Position numbers and translations under genes: made by a program
The notes under the pieces: model-generated
Databases searched by the model: none
Seen by the model: only the letters and a program-made list of their open reading frames with translations
What the model was told of the DNA's origin: nothing
IMG/VR virus record: IMGVR_UViG_3300021599_001462
Coordinates: 1-38,737 of that record
DNA: 38,737 nt
Source of the DNA: a virus
Direction: 5' to 3' (one strand)
Part shown: positions 1 to 7,843 of the stretch, piece after piece
Layout: every line of letters starts with the position of its first letter
How positions within the stretch are numbered: position 1 is the stretch's first letter

Positions 1-1
1 A

Positions 2-790
2 TTAGAACCCATCAAACATTTAATTGAATATATTGACAATCCATATGTTGAAAGTAAAGGTGTATGTTGGGCTAGAAATTTAATTCAACAAAAATATAAC
101 GGTGAAGAATATACACTTCAATTGGATTCACATCATAGATTTATCCAAAATTGGGATGAACAATTGATTGAAATGTATAATCAATGTAAAGAAATGGGAA
201 GTGATAAACCATTGATCACTGGTTATTTGCCACATTATGATCCGGATAAAGAAGAATTTTTACAAGAAGTTTGGAAAATGAATTTGGAAAAATTCATGGA
301 TGAAGGTCCAATGTTTTTTATTCCTGAACCATTAACCGAAACATATGATAATCCAATACCGTCAAGATTTTACAGCGGACATTTTGCTTTTACAGACGGT
401 GAATTTAGTAGATTAGTGCAACATGATTCCAATTATTATTTTTATGGTGAAGAAACTAATATTGGTGTAAGAGCGTATACACATGGATATGATTTATATC
501 ATCCAAATAAAATTATTGCATGGCATTATTATACAAGAGAAAAAAGACCAAAACATTGGGATGATCATATTATAGAAGGAAGTGATTGGAGTAAATTAGA
601 TAATGATTCTACAAATAGACATAAGAAATTATTTGGTATGGATGGTTTTGACAAATTGATTGATTCAATTTATAATTTTGGAAATGTAAGAACGATTGAA
701 GATTACGAAACATATGCTGGTATACGATTTAAAGATCGTTATATAAGTGAATATACACAAAATAATTTTTTGCCACCCAATCCAATTTAA
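2..790 (+). CDS. Glycosyltransferase, GlcNAc-transferase-like (5' truncated)
   Basis: The frame is open from base 2, so the gene starts before the window; a TTG at 122 is internal, not the start. The N-terminal part reads GVCWARNLIQQKY followed by LQLDSHHRF. This resembles the metal-binding D-x-H region of the UDP-GlcNAc-transferase-like family (Glycosyltransferase_GlcNAc, Pfam PF11397), where a CxAR motif comes shortly before the DSH motif. Later features are SGHFAFTDG and a FYGEETNIGVRAYTHGYDLYHP stretch, typical of the acceptor side of this fold. The family transfers a sugar from a nucleotide donor. A role in glycosylating phage structural proteins, DNA or host surface is only inferred. 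It ends 132 bases before hsp20 and may be the last gene of an upstream operon. The family call is fairly firm; the substrate is unknown. Confidence 0.75.
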   Translation, partial: LEPIKHLIEYIDNPYVESKGVCWARNLIQQKYNGEEYTLQLDSHHRFIQNWDEQLIEMYNQCKEMGSDKPLITGYLPHYDPDKEEFLQEVWKMNLEKFMDEGPMFFIPEPLTETYDNPIPSRFYSGHFAFTDGEFSRLVQHDSNYYFYGEETNIGVRAYTHGYDLYHPNKIIAWHYYTREKRPKHWDDHIIEGSDWSKLDNDSTNRHKKLFGMDGFDKLIDSIYNFGNVRTIEDYETYAGIRFKDRYISEYTQNNFLPPNPI

Positions 791-885
791 TAATTTTTTT
801 GAATTTTTCTTAAAAAGTTAATATATATAAGTTAGATGACTAAAACAGTTATCCTTGTATGTCCCAAAAAGAATACATGAAAATG

Positions 886-913
886 GGTCTATAATAGACC
901 ATTTAAGAAAGGA
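886..913 (+). promoter_or_regulatory. hsp20 leader: small hairpin and Shine-Dalgarno
   Basis: The 132-base gap ahead of hsp20 holds a perfect 6-bp hairpin, GGTCTA (886-891), loop TAA, TAGACC (895-900). Right after it comes an SD-like AAAGGA (908-913), nine bases before the ATG at 923. An upstream TCCTT (852-856) is complementary to the SD core AAGGA (909-913), so the ribosome site could be masked. A clear SD is unusual in this window; the only other strong one, with the same AAAGGA and nine-base spacing, is at the tail sheath gene. Confidence 0.5.
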
Positions 914-922
914 AAAATATAT

Positions 923-1405
923 ATGTCAGTAGTAAAATATCAAAATAATCCGTTATTTCGTGCAGTTCATCGTGATGAGTTTTTAACTCCATTTGATCAA
1001 ATTTTTGATGAATTTTTCAAAGCAAATGCCCCTAATTTTAGTCAAGATTTTGGCGCAGACTTTTTTGAAAAAGGTTCATATCCAAGAGTAGATGTCGTTG
1101 ATTACAGTGATAAAGTAGTTATAGAAGCTGAAGTTCCAGGTTTAAGTAAACAAGATGTAAATGTTGAAGTGGAACAAAATGTACTTACTGTAAGTGGTGG
1201 AAAAAGTAAAAATGTTACAGATTCACAAGGTGGAAAATATATTAGAAGAGAATTAAAGCGTTCTAGTTTTCGTAGATCATTTACTTTAGGAGATAATATT
1301 GAAAAAGATACAGTATCTGCTACATTTGAAAACGGTATTCTTTTAATTACATTAAATAAAGTAAAACCTGCGGTTCCAGAAGTAAGAAAAGTTACGATTA
1401 AATAA
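923..1405 (+). CDS. hsp20: Small heat shock protein, Hsp20 family
   Basis: This 160-residue protein has the usual small heat shock layout: a short N-terminal arm with FDQIFDEFF, an alpha-crystallin domain from about residue 51 to 150 (PRVDVVDYSDKVVIEAEVPG, then VNVEVEQNVLTVSG), the signature GILLITL near residue 138, and a short C-terminal tail. The length matches bacterial IbpA-type proteins and the Hsp20 genes known from T4-like cyanophages. Small heat shock proteins are ATP-independent holdases that keep unfolding proteins soluble; in a phage, protection of assembly intermediates is an inference. The start is chosen because AAAGGA lies nine bases upstream. It has its own leader and a strong terminator, so it looks like an independently and highly expressed unit. 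Confidence 0.93.
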   Translation: MSVVKYQNNPLFRAVHRDEFLTPFDQIFDEFFKANAPNFSQDFGADFFEKGSYPRVDVVDYSDKVVIEAEVPGLSKQDVNVEVEQNVLTVSGGKSKNVTDSQGGKYIRRELKRSSFRRSFTLGDNIEKDTVSATFENGILLITLNKVKPAVPEVRKVTIK

Positions 1406-1426
1406 TTAGTTATATATTTATTATAT

Positions 1427-1467
1427 ACCCTCTATTGTTATAAACGGTAGAGGGTTTTTTCTTTTTT
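1427..1467 (+). terminator. Rho-independent terminator after hsp20
   Basis: ACCCTCTATTGTT (1427-1439) pairs along all 13 positions with AACGGTAGAGGGT (1443-1455), counting two U-G wobbles, around a 3-base loop. A run of T broken by one C follows (1455-1467). It lies 22 bases after the hsp20 stop and 16 before the next start. Confidence 0.92.
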
Positions 1468-1482
1468 GACTATATATACAGT

Positions 1483-2514
1483 ATGAAAACACAATTCACT
1501 TTTGAAAGAATCGTAGGCTTATCTTCGTTATTTATAGCGAGTTGTGCTGCATTTTTTAGTATAATTGGTATTGGTATGTTGTTTAGTGGATCTGCTATAG
1601 CATCAATGATTATGGCTAGTTCACTTGAAATTGGTAAATTAGTAGCTACTACATTTTTATATAGATACTGGAAAAGATCACAATTGTTATTGAAAACATA
1701 TCTTATTTTAGCAGTTGTAGCATTGATGTTCATTACATCACTTGGTATTTTTGGTTATTTGACATCTGCATATCAACAATCTGCGATTGAAAATAAATTG
1801 AGTGAAGAAAAGATTGTTTACATACAAGATCAGAAAAAAATGTATAGTGATAAGATAAGTGATGCTAAGAAAAGAATAGAAAACATTACTAAATTAAGAG
1901 TAAGTCAAGAAAATAGATTAAATGAAAGTATAACCAATGTTATCATAAGTCGTAATCCAATTCAATTGGCACAAATACAACAATCTACAAAAGAATTTAT
2001 TGATAAGAGTGAAAAAGATATAGATGTAGAAAATAATAAAATTCAATCTACCGTTGACGAAATACAAAAATTAGACAAACAAATATCAGACATCAAGATA
2101 AAAAGTGGTGGTCAAAAGGATTTACAAACATTTAAATTCGTAGCAGATGAATTTGGTGTGGATATTAATAAAGTAGTAAAGTGGTTTATTATTTGTCTTA
2201 TATCAGTATTTGACCCACTTGCAATTTGTTTATTATTGGCTTATAATACAACATTAGGAGATGCAATTTATGTTAAACCTATTGTTAAAACAGAAGAAAC
2301 TCCAGAAAAAGAACCAACTTTAGAAGAAATAGTTGAACAAGCAAAAGAAGAAGCTACACAAGAAGTTAAAGATGGACAGATAATAAAAGAAATTATCAGA
2401 GAAGTTCCTGTACATATTGAAAAAGAAGTGATTAGAGAAGTACCTATTGAAAAAGAAGTAATAAAAGAAGTAGTAGTTGATAATAGTTATAAACCAAATC
2501 ATTTCAGTTTTTAA
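1483..2514 (+). CDS. Membrane protein with long coiled coil, unknown function
   Basis: A 343-residue protein. Hydrophobic segments appear at about residues 12-32, 34-55, 70-94 and 228-252. Between the third and fourth lies a long charged, coiled-coil-like stretch (about 100-210, rich in E, K, I, Q). The soluble C-terminus holds near-repeats of IREVP and EKEVI (about residues 305-335), ending KPNHFSF. This looks like a membrane-anchored protein with a rod-like loop on one side and a repetitive tail on the other. I do not recognise a family. The start lies 4 bases after TATATATA (1471-1478), directly behind the hsp20 terminator, so a new transcription unit probably begins here. A host-envelope or membrane-scaffold role is possible but unproven. 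Confidence 0.8.
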   Translation: MKTQFTFERIVGLSSLFIASCAAFFSIIGIGMLFSGSAIASMIMASSLEIGKLVATTFLYRYWKRSQLLLKTYLILAVVALMFITSLGIFGYLTSAYQQSAIENKLSEEKIVYIQDQKKMYSDKISDAKKRIENITKLRVSQENRLNESITNVIISRNPIQLAQIQQSTKEFIDKSEKDIDVENNKIQSTVDEIQKLDKQISDIKIKSGGQKDLQTFKFVADEFGVDINKVVKWFIICLISVFDPLAICLLLAYNTTLGDAIYVKPIVKTEETPEKEPTLEEIVEQAKEEATQEVKDGQIIKEIIREVPVHIEKEVIREVPIEKEVIKEVVVDNSYKPNHFSF

Positions 2515-2598
2515 ATTAAAATTAATTAAATAGTAATAATTATTTGATTTTAGAAATTTTTACGATATATTTAATTATCAGTTTACTATTAAAATATT

Positions 2599-2736
2599 AT
2601 GGATGAATTTGATATAAAAGAAGTATTGGATATTCTCAAAGAAGCAGAAAAAACCCAAGATTGGGATTTAGTGAATGAAGCAATATCATTTATGGAAGAA
2701 TATCTTGATAATGGTGACGGTTCGGATTATGATTGA
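2599..2736 (+). CDS. Small acidic protein, 45 residues, unknown
   Basis: ATG at 2599 opens a 45-codon frame ending TGA at 2734-2736, filling the gap between two longer genes. The product starts MDEFDIKEVLDILKEAEK and ends DNGDGSDYD. It is strongly acidic with two probable helices. The stop is followed after three bases by the next ATG, the spacing seen throughout this window. No family is recognised; the case rests on position, codon use like its neighbours and gap filling. Confidence 0.6.
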   Translation: MDEFDIKEVLDILKEAEKTQDWDLVNEAISFMEEYLDNGDGSDYD

Positions 2737-2739
2737 TTT

Positions 2740-3006
2740 ATGTTAACACTAATAATAATACTCACAGTAGTATTGACGGTTTCAATATGCGCAAACATTT
2801 ATTTTTTTATTAAAATGAATGATTTATTGGATGTAATCGAAACAATGCAACAATGGAATGTTCAATACAAAAATTTGGTTGAAAATACATATCGTAAATT
2901 AAAAGAAATTGACGATAAACAAATTTTTGAAAAAGATGACGATGTTGGTTTTGTTTTTTCGGAGATAGTAAAATTGATTGAACTTGTCAAAGAAAAATCT
3001 AAATGA
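2740..3006 (+). CDS. Small membrane-anchored protein, unknown
   Basis: This 88-residue protein has one N-terminal hydrophobic segment (about residues 2-24, MLTLIIILTVVLTVSICANI) and a polar, helical remainder with many K, E and D. This suggests a single-pass protein with a short soluble coiled coil. Its stop overlaps the start of the following probable sigma factor by four bases (ATGA at 3003-3006), so the two are probably translationally coupled. It could be a spanin-like or regulatory small membrane protein, but no lipobox or other specific signature is visible. Confidence 0.7.
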   Translation: MLTLIIILTVVLTVSICANIYFFIKMNDLLDVIETMQQWNVQYKNLVENTYRKLKEIDDKQIFEKDDDVGFVFSEIVKLIELVKEKSK

Positions 3007-3923
3007 AAAAATCCAAGAAAAAAATAAAGGTTTTAAAAAAAAGAGATGTTAAGAAAAAAGTTGTAAAAAGTCTTAATAAAAAAATCTCAGTAAAGTCAAC
3101 TAAACAAAAAAAGAAAATGGTTATAAACAAAGTTAAAAAACAGAAAAAAGTTATTCCTGTTAAAAAGGAAAAAAATATTAGGAAACAAACACCTAAAATT
3201 ATCATTGAAGAACCTTATGTAGAACCAGAATCTCCTAAGAAGAAATCTACGGAAAAGATGTACTTTACTAAAGATACAGAAATGTATATTATTAAATACA
3301 ATAGAGAAGAAGATCAAAATATTAGGAATCATATTTACGAAACTCATATTAAGAATGCATTTGAAAAGTTGGTAGAAAATGTATTCAACACATTCAAATT
3401 TACATATTTTGATAATAGTCCAATTGAAATTCAAAAAGAAACTGTTGCGCATTTAGTTTCTAACATGAATAAATTTGAAGAAGGTAAAGGAAAAGCATTC
3501 AGTTATTTTAGTATAGTTGCTAAAAACTATCTCATTTTTCATAATAACGGTAATTATAAAAAATACAATCAACATGTAAACATTGCAGATACTCCAAGTG
3601 AATCTTCAGTGTGTTTACAGACAGTTGATGCACATCATAAAGATGTAGAAACCAATGAATTTCTTAAGTTGATGGTTGATTATTGGGAAAGAAATGTTGG
3701 TCGTATTTTTACTAAACAAAGAGATTTAAATATTGCTAATGCAGTAATAGAATTGTTTAGAAACTGTGATAGAATTGATGCATTTAATAAAAAAGCATTG
3801 TATCTCTATATTAGAGAAATTTCGTCATGTAAGACACAACAAATTACCAAAGTAATAAATAAAATGAAGAGTTACCAAAAAGTAATTGCTCAATCTTATT
3901 TAGATAGAGGTAAATTAAATTGA
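3003..3923 (+). CDS. Probable late-transcription sigma factor (gp55-like)
   Basis: A 306-residue protein. Residues 1 to about 60 are an extremely Lys-rich extension. The rest resembles T4-type late sigma factors: NKFEEGKGKAFSYFSIVAKN (near residues 150-170) fits the sigma region 2 pattern also seen in T4 gp55 ([20 protein letters not shown]). In T4, gp55 joins host RNA polymerase and recognises late promoters of the form TATAAATA; gp55 also binds the sliding clamp through its C-terminus. T4 gp55 is 185 residues, so this protein is longer, mainly because of the basic N-terminus. It overlaps the preceding gene by four bases. The assignment rests on a short motif and family resemblance; a different helical DNA-binding protein cannot be ruled out. 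Confidence 0.6.
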   Translation: MKKSKKKIKVLKKRDVKKKVVKSLNKKISVKSTKQKKKMVINKVKKQKKVIPVKKEKNIRKQTPKIIIEEPYVEPESPKKKSTEKMYFTKDTEMYIIKYNREEDQNIRNHIYETHIKNAFEKLVENVFNTFKFTYFDNSPIEIQKETVAHLVSNMNKFEEGKGKAFSYFSIVAKNYLIFHNNGNYKKYNQHVNIADTPSESSVCLQTVDAHHKDVETNEFLKLMVDYWERNVGRIFTKQRDLNIANAVIELFRNCDRIDAFNKKALYLYIREISSCKTQQITKVINKMKSYQKVIAQSYLDRGKLN

Positions 3924-3948
3924 TAGTGTAATTATTCAAATCCATATC

Positions 3949-3956
3949 TATTTATA
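3949..3956 (+). promoter_or_regulatory. TATTTATA box before gene at 3960
   Basis: Exact TATTTATA lying only three bases (GGT) upstream of the ATG at 3960. No SD sequence is present. It is one of seven such boxes in intergenic gaps of this window, so a promoter element is plausible but not shown. Confidence 0.35.
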
Positions 3957-3959
3957 GGT

Positions 3960-4322
3960 ATGGATTTAGATTTTGAATTGTATAAAGGTAAGAAATATTC
4001 AAACTTACTTAAGGATGTAGTAATCAATTCTGAACAGAAAAAAGACCAAATTGATATTTTGGTATCTGATCTCAGAAGTATGATTAAAACACCAAATGAT
4101 GCTATTGTCATCGTTCCTCTTATAAAAGATTACTTGGATGTAAGTGTGAGAAACGATGAACAATTAGTTAAATTAGCTGCAATAGTACAAAGATTGGTAA
4201 GTAACGATAATAAAGGTGCAGAAGAAGTAGGTGGATTATCAGAAGAAGAAAGACAACAATTAATGGCTGAAGTAGGAAAGATTACAGAAACGATGAATAC
4301 ACCAATTGAAATAAAGAAATAA
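3960..4322 (+). CDS. Hypothetical protein at head of baseplate cluster
   Basis: A 120-residue, mainly helical, hydrophilic protein beginning MDLDFELYKGKKYSNLLKD, with a run SEEERQQLMAEVGKITETMN near its end. No transmembrane segment, cysteine pair or known motif is visible. It sits one base before the spike-like gene (TAATATG), so the two should be co-transcribed. Location suggests a baseplate or assembly accessory protein, but I cannot name a family. Confidence 0.7.
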   Translation: MDLDFELYKGKKYSNLLKDVVINSEQKKDQIDILVSDLRSMIKTPNDAIVIVPLIKDYLDVSVRNDEQLVKLAAIVQRLVSNDNKGAEEVGGLSEEERQQLMAEVGKITETMNTPIEIKK

Positions 4323-4323
4323 T

Positions 4324-5985
4324 ATGCCATATTTTAATATAAAATCTTCTCCTATTAGTTTTGGACAGTTAAATAACATTGGTTTGTCGGTTGGAAATCA
4401 AACAACTACAACCTCTGCGAATGAATTTTATGAATTGGAACCAGCAATTGTGTTGGATGTAATTTTGGATGAAACACATTCCGAAATAGTAAATAAAAGA
4501 CATTTGGTGGATATTAGAAATATACCAGCAAACTATAAAAATGAATTGCCTAATCAAAAAGATATAGATTACAGTTATATAGGTGCTTGTAGAGTAAGAT
4601 TATGTTTTTCACAACAAGGATTGGAAAAAGAAAAGTTGTCATGGGCATTTCCAATGGAATCTACTGGTATAGTAGAATATCCATTATTAAATGAAGTAGT
4701 AATTGTTGTAAAGTATTTGGATAAATTATTTTATACGAGAAAATTAAATTTAAATGGATTTATTAATCAAGAATCTAATTTTCGACTTGAAAAATTTTAT
4801 GGTAATAATGATGGAAATAAAGATTTAGTATCAGAAGACGGATTAAAAACCGAATCTGTCGAGGGTCCATTATCATTGAATTCATTTAAGAAAATTTCAA
4901 ACAATCAAGTAAAAGGAGTACTTGGTTCATATTTCTTAGCAAATTCAAAAATTAGAAAATTGAGAAGATACGAAGGAGATACTGTTCTTGAAAGTCGTCA
5001 TGGACAATCAATTCGTTTTTCTGCATATGATGATATAAGAGATAATGATAAAGGTTTTTATTCTGATTATAAAGGCGATCCCACTGTAAATAAATCAAAT
5101 GAAGGTTGTGGTAACCCAATGGTTTTAATTAGAAATAGACAGAGAAAATTATCATTGGATAAACCTATATCTGATAGTTCAAAACTGCCGCCAATTCCTG
5201 CAATTATAGATTCGCAAAAAAATGTTGGTGGTTTAATTGATGAAGATATTAATCACGATGGTAGTTCTATTCACATTACATCTGGATTGACTAAATCTAA
5301 ATGGAGAACAACTTGTTATAAATCTATATTTCAACAGGGAAAAGAAGAACAACCACTATTTTCACCAAAAGGTTCTACTGCATATAACTTTGATATAGAA
5401 AATTTAAAAGGCGATCAAATTGTAATTAATACAGATAGATTGATTCTAAGCAGTAGATTTGGTGAAACATTACACTTTTCAAAAGAAAGATATGGAATCG
5501 TAACTGATAGTGAATATACAGTTGATGCACATGATCAAATTGTAATGACTACCAATAATAAAACAGTATTTAATAGTCCTGCAATTTATTTGGGACAATA
5601 TGGTCAAACAAATGAACCAGTATTATTAGGACAAACTACAGTAGATTGGTTATATGATTTATGTAATTGGTTACTAAATCACGTTCATTGGTATAATCAT
5701 ACACATCCAAAAACTGGTAATGCAAATCCAAATAAAACTCAAGAATCGGTTCAAGATAAACAATTAAAGTTTTTAAGAGACAATCTTGACAAGTTAATGA
5801 GTAGAAGAGTATTCGTTACTGGTGGTGGTTATGCGCCAGGCGCAGATGGTATAATGCCAGAAGGATTTAAAAATGCAACTGCACCAGTATCTGTAAATAT
5901 AGTATCAGGTCAAGGATTGCCGGGAACATTTAAAGGAAAAGTAAGACGAGAAGGTCCAGTAGAAATTCAATATGAAGAAATTTAA
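4324..5985 (+). CDS. Baseplate central spike/hub protein, gp5-like
   Basis: A 553-residue protein. The N-terminal third (about residues 30-145) resembles an OB-fold region (YSYIGACRVRL, then WAFPMESTGIVEYPLLNEVV). The middle contains GDTVLESRHGQSIRF. Residues about 365-435 form short beta repeats (DQIVINTDRLILSSRFGE, DQIVMTTNNKTVFNSPAIYL) like the stem of gp5/VgrG-type spikes. The region after that, WLLNHVHWYNHTHPKTG, is typical of phage baseplate spike proteins. No lysozyme domain such as the one inside T4 gp5 is evident. Such proteins form the trimeric needle at the base of the tail tube. The neighbours gp25 and gp6 support the assignment. The general role is well supported; the exact T4 counterpart is less certain. 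Confidence 0.72.
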   Translation: MPYFNIKSSPISFGQLNNIGLSVGNQTTTTSANEFYELEPAIVLDVILDETHSEIVNKRHLVDIRNIPANYKNELPNQKDIDYSYIGACRVRLCFSQQGLEKEKLSWAFPMESTGIVEYPLLNEVVIVVKYLDKLFYTRKLNLNGFINQESNFRLEKFYGNNDGNKDLVSEDGLKTESVEGPLSLNSFKKISNNQVKGVLGSYFLANSKIRKLRRYEGDTVLESRHGQSIRFSAYDDIRDNDKGFYSDYKGDPTVNKSNEGCGNPMVLIRNRQRKLSLDKPISDSSKLPPIPAIIDSQKNVGGLIDEDINHDGSSIHITSGLTKSKWRTTCYKSIFQQGKEEQPLFSPKGSTAYNFDIENLKGDQIVINTDRLILSSRFGETLHFSKERYGIVTDSEYTVDAHDQIVMTTNNKTVFNSPAIYLGQYGQTNEPVLLGQTTVDWLYDLCNWLLNHVHWYNHTHPKTGNANPNKTQESVQDKQLKFLRDNLDKLMSRRVFVTGGGYAPGADGIMPEGFKNATAPVSVNIVSGQGLPGTFKGKVRREGPVEIQYEEI

Positions 5986-5987
5986 TT

Positions 5988-6944
5988 ATGATTAATAAAT
6001 TAAAATCATTTGTTGACATTGATCCTGCTTTATCTGGTGCTCCAACCGAAGGATCTAATGGATTGAAGTTTGTTACTGCGTTAAAATCCGATGTTTCCAG
6101 TAAAGTAGGTGGATCAATAGATAAATTTGCATCAAAAACACAACTTTCGATTGGTGATACTGCCGGTAATTTTGTTGGGGGTGCTATTGGCGGAGTAAGT
6201 AATTTTACGAAAGATGTTTTGAGTGGAGTTGATACGGGCATTTTAGGAAATGCAGCATCTAAAGTTTATGATGTTGCAGGTAATGTAGTATCAAAAGTTG
6301 ATAGTGTTACGGGGGGTGTTATAGGTAAAACAACTGATATTGCAGGTAACATTTTAAATAAAGCGGAAAATATTACAGGAGGAGTAACATCAAAAGTTGG
6401 TATGGTTTCTAATACAATTACGGAAAAGACGGATGGATTAGTAAATGTATCAGATTATAGTCCTTATAATTTTGATGCCAATAATTTAAAAGATAAAAGT
6501 ATAGATCGTTTTACAGGAAAAGCGACAGACAAAGTTACATCAGTTATAGGATCAACTCCGTTAGATGTAGTTGGAAAAGTAGAAAGTAAATCAATAACAG
6601 TAAACGAAAAAGTAGGAAGTGTGATTAACACCGTGTTAGATAGTAGTGTTGGTGAAAAAGTAGGTGGTTATGTAGGATCAAAAGTTGGAGAATCGGTTGG
6701 TTCTAAATTGGGAACTGCTATTGGTGGATATTTACCTACAAATAAAATTGCAAATACTATAGGATCAAACTTAGGAAGTGTTGGTTCAAGTGTTGGTAAA
6801 TATGTAGGGAAAACGGCAGGAATTGAAACTCAATCTAAACTTAGACAAACAATAGGAAAACGTGTAAAAGTCGTAAAAATACCAAAGTTACCTGACCCAG
6901 CTTCAATAAATAACAAAATAAATAATACAATAGGTAATATTTAA
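5988..6944 (+). CDS. Gly/Ser/Val-rich repetitive protein in baseplate cluster
   Basis: A 318-residue protein, low in aromatic residues and without cysteine, made of degenerate repeats such as VYDVAGNVVSKVDSVTGGVI, TTDIAGNILNKAENITGGV and VGGYVGSKVGESVGSKLG. The C-terminus is basic (RQTIGKRVKVVKIPKLPD). The Gly-zipper-like spacing (GxxVG, GSKVGES) suggests amphipathic helices or a flexible membrane-active segment. It starts two bases after the spike gene and precedes gp25, so a hub or tail-tip role is plausible. It is too short and too Gly-rich for a typical tape measure. No family is recognised. Confidence 0.75.
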   Translation: MINKLKSFVDIDPALSGAPTEGSNGLKFVTALKSDVSSKVGGSIDKFASKTQLSIGDTAGNFVGGAIGGVSNFTKDVLSGVDTGILGNAASKVYDVAGNVVSKVDSVTGGVIGKTTDIAGNILNKAENITGGVTSKVGMVSNTITEKTDGLVNVSDYSPYNFDANNLKDKSIDRFTGKATDKVTSVIGSTPLDVVGKVESKSITVNEKVGSVINTVLDSSVGEKVGGYVGSKVGESVGSKLGTAIGGYLPTNKIANTIGSNLGSVGSSVGKYVGKTAGIETQSKLRQTIGKRVKVVKIPKLPDPASINNKINNTIGNI

Positions 6945-6961
6945 TGATAATTATATAGAGT

Positions 6962-7444
6962 ATGAAAAGTAATGAATTAAAAGAACTAATTAGATCTGTG
7001 ATTAAAGAAGAGTTGAATAAAACATTACCTACTTTAATTCCAAAAGTATTAACGGAAATATTGGCAGGCAATCAATCCAATGTAATTCAATCTAATGAAC
7101 AGACAATTTTAACTAAAACTGTAGTAAAAGAATCGGTTCAAAAGCCAAAAGAAATTAAAAAGTATTCAAGTAACCCAATTTTAAATGATATTTTGAATCA
7201 AACAGTAGTTAAAATACCAAGTGAAGGTTCAATGGCTGGCCTTGATTCTTCATTTAAATCACAAACATTTGCTGGTATGCAAATGAATGAATCCGTAGAA
7301 ACACCACAACCAGCTGCTCCTGTAACAGAAGAACAAGGTAAAGTGATGAATGTTCTTAATAGGGATTTTAGAAGTTTAATGAAAGCAGTAGATAAAAAGA
7401 AACAATCCGGAAGTGTAGGTTCTGGAATGGTATCAATGGGATAA
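6962..7444 (+). CDS. Hypothetical protein, baseplate cluster
   Basis: A 160-residue protein starting MKSNELKELIRSVIKEEL. An ELKxLIRxVIKEE leader of this kind is one I have seen at the N-terminus of many T4-like phage proteins, in some cases as a head- or assembly-targeting leader. The rest is Gln/Ser/Thr-rich with SNPILNDILNQT, and a C-terminus with NRDFRSLMKAVDKKKQSG. No enzyme motif is visible. It ends one base before the gp25 start (TAATATG). Role unknown; position suggests a minor virion or assembly component. Confidence 0.7.
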   Translation: MKSNELKELIRSVIKEELNKTLPTLIPKVLTEILAGNQSNVIQSNEQTILTKTVVKESVQKPKEIKKYSSNPILNDILNQTVVKIPSEGSMAGLDSSFKSQTFAGMQMNESVETPQPAAPVTEEQGKVMNVLNRDFRSLMKAVDKKKQSGSVGSGMVSMG

Positions 7445-7445
7445 T

Positions 7446-7841
7446 ATGAATCCAATAGGACTAACATTACCTCTTCAAATTGGTAAAAATGGATATTTTC
7501 AACAGAGTTATGATACATTAACTCAAGTAAAATCCAACATTACTAATTTTTTAAGAACCAAAAAAGGTGAACGTAGAATGAATCCAAACTTTGGTTCTGG
7601 ATTGCAAGAGTATTTATTTGAACAAAATATAGAAGAATCTCCTGATATAATAAAACAGATTATAACGGACGAAGTTAAAAATTATGTACCAGGCGTAATA
7701 GTAAATAAAGTTGATATTAACATAGCAAATCAAGAAAAAAATAAACTTACAGATAGTTATATATTATATATAAAAATACAATTTACGATTAATAATCAAA
7801 CGGATACACTTAGTTTGAGAATTAGTCAAAATAATATATAA
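7446..7841 (+). CDS. 25: Baseplate wedge protein gp25 (GPW/gp25 family)
   Basis: At 131 residues it matches T4 gp25 (132). The family signature is clear: SNITNFLRTKKGERRMNPNF, then GSGLQEYLFEQN, where a short acidic turn follows the conserved R-x-x-x-P-x-F-G stretch. The C-terminal half is a beta-rich domain with LYIKIQFTINNQTD. Gp25-type proteins sit at the inner baseplate wedge and start sheath polymerisation in contractile tails. The adjacent gp6 gene two bases downstream is the order expected for this module. High confidence. Confidence 0.92.
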   Translation: MNPIGLTLPLQIGKNGYFQQSYDTLTQVKSNITNFLRTKKGERRMNPNFGSGLQEYLFEQNIEESPDIIKQIITDEVKNYVPGVIVNKVDINIANQEKNKLTDSYILYIKIQFTINNQTDTLSLRISQNNI

Positions 7842-7843
7842 TT

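Noticed and set aside
122-790. TTG at 122 as start of the glycosyltransferase
   Set aside because: The frame is open to the window edge and upstream residues (GVCWARNLIQQ) belong to the family motif.
3096-3452. Minus-strand open frames opposite the Lys-rich and other AT-rich genes
   Set aside because: They are Phe/Leu/Ile-rich mirror images of A-rich coding strands, with no family motifs and full overlap with convincing + strand genes.
4324-5985. Lysozyme domain within the spike protein, as in T4 gp5
   Set aside because: No catalytic Glu-Asp-Thr pattern or muramidase-like block is visible between the OB-like and stem regions.
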